From Proteobacteria bacterium UBA6920 (GTDB lineage Bacteria; Pseudomonadota; Gammaproteobacteria; SG8-11): 8,920 nt of DNA. The translations under genes and the position numbers were made by a program. Of this stretch, positions 5,728 to 8,920 are shown piece after piece (position 1 is the stretch's first letter; every line of letters starts with the position of its first letter). The notes below the pieces were generated by a model that made no database searches, was not told the origin of the DNA, and was given only the letters and a program-made list of their open reading frames with translations. The DNA lies in contig DKAS01000064.1 in NCBI GenBank assembly GCA_002448875.1, positions 1 to 8,920 of the forward strand, read 5' to 3'.

Positions 5728-7023
5728 TTAGCGTGAGTTGAGGAATACGTCCGTGGTGTTGTTGCTGTCGGTTGTCACCAGGTTGCTTGCATCAGAGGCG
5801 AACAGCACCATGGTGCCGCCGCTGCTGATGTCGCTGGTAATGCTGTAGCCGTTGCCGATCGCGCCCGCGCTGCTGGCACTCACCAGGCTGGTGGTACCGG
5901 CGGTGCGATCGCGCACCAACACATCGGAGTTGCCGTTGCCGTCGCCGGCGACCAGATTGCTGGCATCGGAGGCAAACGCCACGTAGCGACCGTCGGCGCT
6001 GATTACCGGATAGCCGCTGCCGCCGTTGGCCTGGGCATTGGCGCTGCTGACGCTGACGCGGGTGGTGGTCAGACCGGTGCGATCGCGCACGAAGATATCG
6101 CGAGCGGCGTTGCCGTCGCCGGTAACGAGATTGGTCGCGTCCGAGGCAAAGGCTACATAGCGGCCGTTTCCGCTGATCGCCGCGTTGAAGTTCCAGCCGT
6201 TGGCCTGGGCGCCGCCGTTGGTGACGCTGACCCGGGTCGTGGTACGCCCCACCAGATCACGCACGAAAATATCGGGCGCGCCATTGGTATCACCATTCAC
6301 CAGATTGGTGGCATAGGACTGAAACGCCACATACCTGCCGTCATCGCTGATGCTGGGTTTATCGCCGATCAGCGCCAGAGTGTTGCTCTGCGCGCCCGCG
6401 CTGCTGACGCTGACCCGCACCGTAGTGGCTGCCACCAGATCACGCACGAAGGTATCGATGCGCGCGTTGGTATCGCCGTTCACCAGATTGGAGGCGATGG
6501 AATTAAACACCACGTAACGGCCATTCCCGCTGATCGCCGGCGGATCGCTGGCGCCGTTGCCCGCGACACCGGCGCTGCTGGCGCTGGCCAGCGTGGTCGT
6601 GCCGTTCCAGACGTCGCGCACGTAGACCTGAATACCGGTAACGCCCGCGACCAATGTTGAACGCGACGTAAAAGCCACATAGCGACCGTCGTCGCTGATG
6701 GAAGCGCCGTAGCCGCCATAACTGCCTTGGGCACCGTTGCTGTCGACGCTGACCCGGGTGGTCACATTGGTCACCCGATCGCGCAGAAATACATCCGCGT
6801 AATTGTTCGTATCGTTAGGCACCAGATTGCTGTCGCTCGAAGTGAATGCGACATAGCGTCCATCACCGCTGATCGCGCCGTCGCTGCCGCCGGCGGCAGC
6901 CTGAACTCCGGCACTGCCCAGACTTTCCCGTGTCGTCGTGGCGGCGAACGCCGTGCCGCCCGCCAGCGTCGAAATCAGCGCCAGCGCCCACACACTTCGT
7001 TTCTTCCCGTAGCTGAAATTCAT
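5728..7023 (-). CDS. Exported seven-repeat PD40/WD40-like beta-propeller protein
   Basis: The product has 431 residues. A signal peptide (residues 1-27, core VWALALISTLAGG, cleavage AFA|A) is followed by seven tandem units with the motif [DN]GRYVAF near residues 54, 112, 167, 228, 286, 344 and (degenerate, GGTMVLF) 402. The spacing is 55-61 and usually exactly 58. Each unit also carries a 'SNLVxGDTNxxxDIFVRD' stretch and a 'TTTRVSVSSAGAQANG' strand. This is the TolB-like PD40 propeller pattern, here one seven-bladed domain that fills the mature protein. There is no anchor or CTERM tail, so it is probably periplasmic or secreted. Such domains bind proteins or ligands; no partner or catalytic residue is evident. 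The start is set by GAGGA (7032-7036), 8 bases before the ATG at 7021-7023; the longer open frame back to 7092 would put 23 extra residues before the signal peptide. A strong terminator follows. Confidence 0.88.
   Translation of the reverse strand: MNFSYGKKRSVWALALISTLAGGTAFAATTTRESLGSAGVQAAAGGSDGAISGDGRYVAFTSSDSNLVPNDTNNYADVFLRDRVTNVTTRVSVDSNGAQGSYGGYGASISDDGRYVAFTSRSTLVAGVTGIQVYVRDVWNGTTTLASASSAGVAGNGASDPPAISGNGRYVVFNSIASNLVNGDTNARIDTFVRDLVAATTVRVSVSSAGAQSNTLALIGDKPSISDDGRYVAFQSYATNLVNGDTNGAPDIFVRDLVGRTTTRVSVTNGGAQANGWNFNAAISGNGRYVAFASDATNLVTGDGNAARDIFVRDRTGLTTTRVSVSSANAQANGGSGYPVISADGRYVAFASDASNLVAGDGNGNSDVLVRDRTAGTTSLVSASSAGAIGNGYSITSDISSGGTMVLFASDASNLVTTDSNNTTDVFLNSR
5731..6942 (-). repeat. 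Seven tandem units of about 174 bp
   Basis: These bases encode the whole mature propeller protein (residues 28-431). Units average 58 codons. Units 5 and 6 are the closest pair at protein level (NGRYVAFASDATNLV and DGRYVAFASDASNLV). Conserved blocks recur at DNA level as well, for example the codons for FVRDLV and NLVNGDTN in units 3 and 4, which points to duplication within the gene. The array could recombine or collapse in assemblies from short reads. Confidence 0.85.
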
Positions 7024-7031
7024 ATTATTGA

Positions 7032-7036
7032 TCCTC
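7032..7036 (-). promoter_or_regulatory. Ribosome-binding site that decides the propeller gene start
   Basis: GAGGA on the minus strand lies 8 bases upstream of the ATG at 7021-7023, whose product begins directly with a standard signal peptide. No comparable site precedes the upstream ATG at 7090-7092, so the shorter start is preferred. Confidence 0.7.
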
Positions 7037-7139
7037 GTTCCATGTTGGTCGAACAGCCGGAGAAGTGTAGGAGGCTTTGGCGGGCAAAACAATTTAGAGC
7101 AACTTAAGAAAGAAAAAAAACTGCCGTCGAAAACAACGA

Positions 7140-7168
7140 TAAATATTTTTTGTCGTCCTTGTTGTTAA
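7140..7168 (-). promoter_or_regulatory. Possible promoter of the propeller-protein gene
   Basis: On the minus strand, TTAACA (7163-7168, 5 of 6 to the -35 consensus) is followed by a 17-base spacer and TATTTA (7140-7145, about 3 of 6). The surrounding DNA is AT-rich, unlike the coding sequence nearby. The leader would be about 110 bases and includes a run of eight T (7113-7120). The weak -10 keeps this tentative. Confidence 0.3.
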
Positions 7169-7264
7169 GGTCAGCGAGCATCGGCTTCTTTGTCAACAGA
7201 GTTGCCCATATAACATACAAATCGGCAAACGCGGGAGGCGCGGGCAAGACAGGTTTCGAAGCCA

Positions 7265-7284
7265 CGCAAATTTGTCAATTTGCG
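7265..7284. repeat. Perfect inverted repeat around a stop codon
   Basis: CGCAAATT (7265-7272) and AATTTGCG (7277-7284) are exact complements around a 4-base loop. The TGA stop of the hydrolase gene (7275-7277, minus strand) lies at the loop. No T-tract follows, so it is not a standard terminator; it may protect the 3' end of the message or affect termination of translation. Confidence 0.5.
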
Positions 7285-8012
7285 CCCGGTGGTAAGCCCC
7301 GCAGATGCAGATTGAGGAAACGAATGATGCGGCGACGCGCATCCGCCGTGGCGGCGGCATCGTAACGAGTATTGGACAACTTCCCCAGCAGCGTGAACAG
7401 CAGGTTGCCATCACCGGCTGGATGCTGGTTCATGAAGCCGTGGCCGACACCGGGATATTGTTTGACGTCATGGGCAATGCCGTGTTCGCGCAAGCTGTCT
7501 TCCAGCCTGCGCGCCATACCGCGCAGAGTCGGGTCGTCGGCGCCATAACTGGCGACAATGGGGCAGGCATGAGCCAGACTTTTCCAGGCTTGCTCGGTCA
7601 TACCACCGTAGTTTACCGCGGACGCATCGTAGCCATGGCCGGCTGCCAGCAGCAAAGCAAAACCACCGCCGAAACAAAAGCCGATGATTCCGACCTTGCC
7701 GGTACTTTCGGTGTGCTGCGCCAGCCAACGACGCACCGTTTCGATATCGTCGAATACCGGCCCCTGCGTGCCCCGGGCCATATCACGCATGGCACGCACC
7801 AGACAACGCATGCGCCCTCCCCGGTGATAGAGATCGGGCGCGGCCGCGAGAAAACCCGCTTCGGCCAGCCATTGCGCCTGGGCGCGTAAGTCCTCGGTCA
7901 TGCCCAACGCATCATGCACCACCACCACCGCCGGCCAGGGACCCTGCCCCAGCGGTTCGGCAACAAAAACAGGAATGCTGCCTTCCGGGCCGGCGATTTC
8001 GCGGTTTGGCAT
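7275..8012 (-). CDS. Dienelactone hydrolase family protein
   Basis: The product is a 245-residue alpha/beta hydrolase without a signal peptide, so it is cytosolic. The family signature is clear: VVVVHDALGMTEDLR (29-43, oxyanion and strand region), AAAPDLYHR (56-64), the nucleophile elbow GFCFGG (111-116) with C113, an acidic residue in GADD (157-160, probably D160), and the catalytic histidine in GVGHGF (H191). This gives the Cys-Asp-His triad of dienelactone hydrolases, which open lactone rings in chlorocatechol breakdown. Most genomic relatives act on other esters or are uncharacterised, and no aromatic-degradation genes lie nearby, so the substrate is unknown. D34 occupies the place of the usual glutamate near the nucleophile. 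The length is normal for the family. The ATG at 8010-8012 is preceded by a purine-rich site (7 G then AG) 4-5 bases upstream. It is transcribed divergently from the Sco-like gene. Confidence 0.92.
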   Translation of the reverse strand: MPNREIAGPEGSIPVFVAEPLGQGPWPAVVVVHDALGMTEDLRAQAQWLAEAGFLAAAPDLYHRGGRMRCLVRAMRDMARGTQGPVFDDIETVRRWLAQHTESTGKVGIIGFCFGGGFALLLAAGHGYDASAVNYGGMTEQAWKSLAHACPIVASYGADDPTLRGMARRLEDSLREHGIAHDVKQYPGVGHGFMNQHPAGDGNLLFTLLGKLSNTRYDAAATADARRRIIRFLNLHLRGLPPGAN

Positions 8013-8017
8013 AGGCT

Positions 8018-8024
8018 CCCCCCC
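8018..8024 (-). promoter_or_regulatory. Seven-G tract as ribosome-binding site
   Basis: The Shine-Dalgarno region of the hydrolase gene is a run of seven G on the minus strand, 5 bases before the ATG and preceded by TATATATAA. Homopolymer tracts of this size can change length by slippage, and here that would alter spacing and possibly translation. Whether it varies is unknown. Confidence 0.4.
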
Positions 8025-8203
8025 TTATATATAGGATAGTAGCCCCATGCCAGCCCCAGGCAAGCGCTATACCTCCCTATATGGATGGTTTATGTTCTAT
8101 TTCCAATCGAAAATCGCCATTCCATACAAATAATCCAGTAAAGATTGTAAATAGTTGTACGTCATAAAGAACTGAGCCTACGACCGAACGAAACCACGAC
8201 GCC

Positions 8204-8920
8204 ATGCTCCGCTTCCTGTACCTGCTGTGCCTTCTGACTCTGGCAACGGTTTGCCCCGTCTCGCCGGCGGATGAAAATCCGACTGCGGCGGCGAGTGCCG
8301 CCGACTCGACGGAGCCAACCTGGCTGCGCCAGGATTTTCACCTTATGGATCAGGACAATCAGGTATTCGATCTGCACCGGCTGGCAGGAAAATGGACATT
8401 CATCTACCTGGGCTACACCCACTGCCCCGACATTTGCCCGACGACGACGCTGACGCTAAACCGCCTGATCGATCGCTTGCAGTTGTATCCACAGCATCTG
8501 GTCAACACCCAGGTGGTGTTCGTTTCCATTGATCCACTGCGGGACGCGCAAAACATCATTGGCGAGTTCCTGGCGTATTACAATACGAAATTCATCGGCG
8601 TGACCGGCAGCTACGACGAGCTGCTTGTTCTTACCAAACAGTTGCAGATCAAACATCGTCTGCTGTCCGCAACCGACATCAAAACCAGGGAGAAACGCTT
8701 ACTGGTCGAACACGGCGCCGACATCGTGCTGCTGGACCCGGCATTGAAAATCGCCGGCCGTTTCCACCTGCCGCACGATGACAAAACTCTGCTCGCCGGC
8801 TACCTGGAACTGCGCGATCAGTTCGAGCAAAGTGAAACGGACTTCCGCACCGTGGTCAAGCCGGAGCGAAGCTATGTCAATCCACCAGCGCATGACGCGG
8901 TGGGGGCGTTGCAGCCGCAG
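8204..8920 (+). CDS. Sco1/SenC-family copper protein, 3' end outside window
   Basis: The frame is open for 239 codons from the ATG at 8204 to the window edge with no stop. An N-terminal hydrophobic segment (MLRFLYLLCLLTLATVCPV, possible cleavage SPA|D at 22) sends it to the periplasm. A thioredoxin-like Sco domain follows from about residue 40. It has WTFIYLGYTHCPDICPTTT (64-82) with the copper-binding CxxxC pair C74/C78, VVFVSIDPLRD (104-114), and LVEHGADIVLLDP (167-179), where H170 is in the place of the third copper ligand. Sco proteins bind copper or act as thiol-disulfide reductases and usually help assemble the CuA site of cytochrome c oxidase. No oxidase gene is visible here; partners may lie to the right. 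Residues after about 210 extend past the usual end of the domain. No clear Shine-Dalgarno site precedes the ATG, so the start rests on the signal peptide. Confidence 0.93.
   Translation, partial: MLRFLYLLCLLTLATVCPVSPADENPTAAASAADSTEPTWLRQDFHLMDQDNQVFDLHRLAGKWTFIYLGYTHCPDICPTTTLTLNRLIDRLQLYPQHLVNTQVVFVSIDPLRDAQNIIGEFLAYYNTKFIGVTGSYDELLVLTKQLQIKHRLLSATDIKTREKRLLVEHGADIVLLDPALKIAGRFHLPHDDKTLLAGYLELRDQFEQSETDFRTVVKPERSYVNPPAHDAVGALQPQ

Noticed and set aside
5731..6942. CRISPR-like regular repeats
   Set aside because: The periodicity is about 174 bp, in frame, and encodes a known protein repeat. There are no short identical repeats with unique spacers.
7191..7196. A perfect minus-strand -35 hexamer TTGACA
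   Set aside because: At 17 bases downstream the sequence is TGACCT, and no -10-like hexamer occurs at 16-18 bases. It is too isolated to call a promoter.
8013..8203. Promoters in the divergent gap between the hydrolase and Sco-like genes
   Set aside because: The DNA is AT-rich with several TATA-like hexamers, but no pair with good -35 match and 16-18 base spacing was found on either strand.

Overview
The window is chromosomal DNA of roughly 60% GC that looks gammaproteobacterial. The grounds are good Shine-Dalgarno sites, sigma70-like promoters, a protein with a GlyGly-CTERM-like tail (a sorting signal known mainly from Gammaproteobacteria), an RNase I-type enzyme and a Sco-type copper protein. 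I see no transposase, integrase, tRNA, rRNA, CRISPR array or phage gene. The lineage is an inference from gene content, not from a marker gene.

Layout: 1-134 (minus) is the N-terminal 45 residues of an ABC transporter ATPase that runs off the left edge. 260-895 (minus) encodes a small outer-membrane beta-barrel protein. 1009-2010 (plus) encodes a secreted RNase T2-family ribonuclease with both catalytic motifs intact and an extra N-terminal module. 2091-4322 (minus, convergent with the RNase) encodes a 743-residue exported protein with 14 FG-GAP/VCBS-type calcium-loop repeats and the GlyGly-CTERM-like tail. 4323-4659 is a palindrome-rich intergenic stretch. 4660-5409 (minus) encodes an exported 249-residue protein of unknown function, possibly with an acetoacetate-decarboxylase-like fold. 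5410-5727 is a second non-coding stretch, holding a good terminator and an operator-like palindrome. 5728-7023 (minus) encodes an exported protein of seven 58-residue PD40/WD40-like repeats, predicted to be a single seven-bladed propeller. 7275-8012 (minus) is a cytosolic dienelactone-hydrolase-family enzyme. 8204-8920 (plus) is a Sco1/SenC-family protein with no stop codon before the right edge.

Most genes look like single transcription units: spacings are 80-340 bp and several have their own promoter-like sequence or terminator. Six of the eight genes carry export signals, so the region is dominated by envelope and secreted proteins: one barrel, one nuclease, two propeller-type proteins, one orphan and one copper protein. 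I find no evidence that they form one pathway. No obvious new defence or mobile system is present. The most useful leads are the exact seven-unit propeller with N-terminal strand closure, the predicted double propeller with a sorting tail, the N-terminal module on the RNase, the secreted orphan, and the palindromes placed over stop codons and in the two larger gaps.
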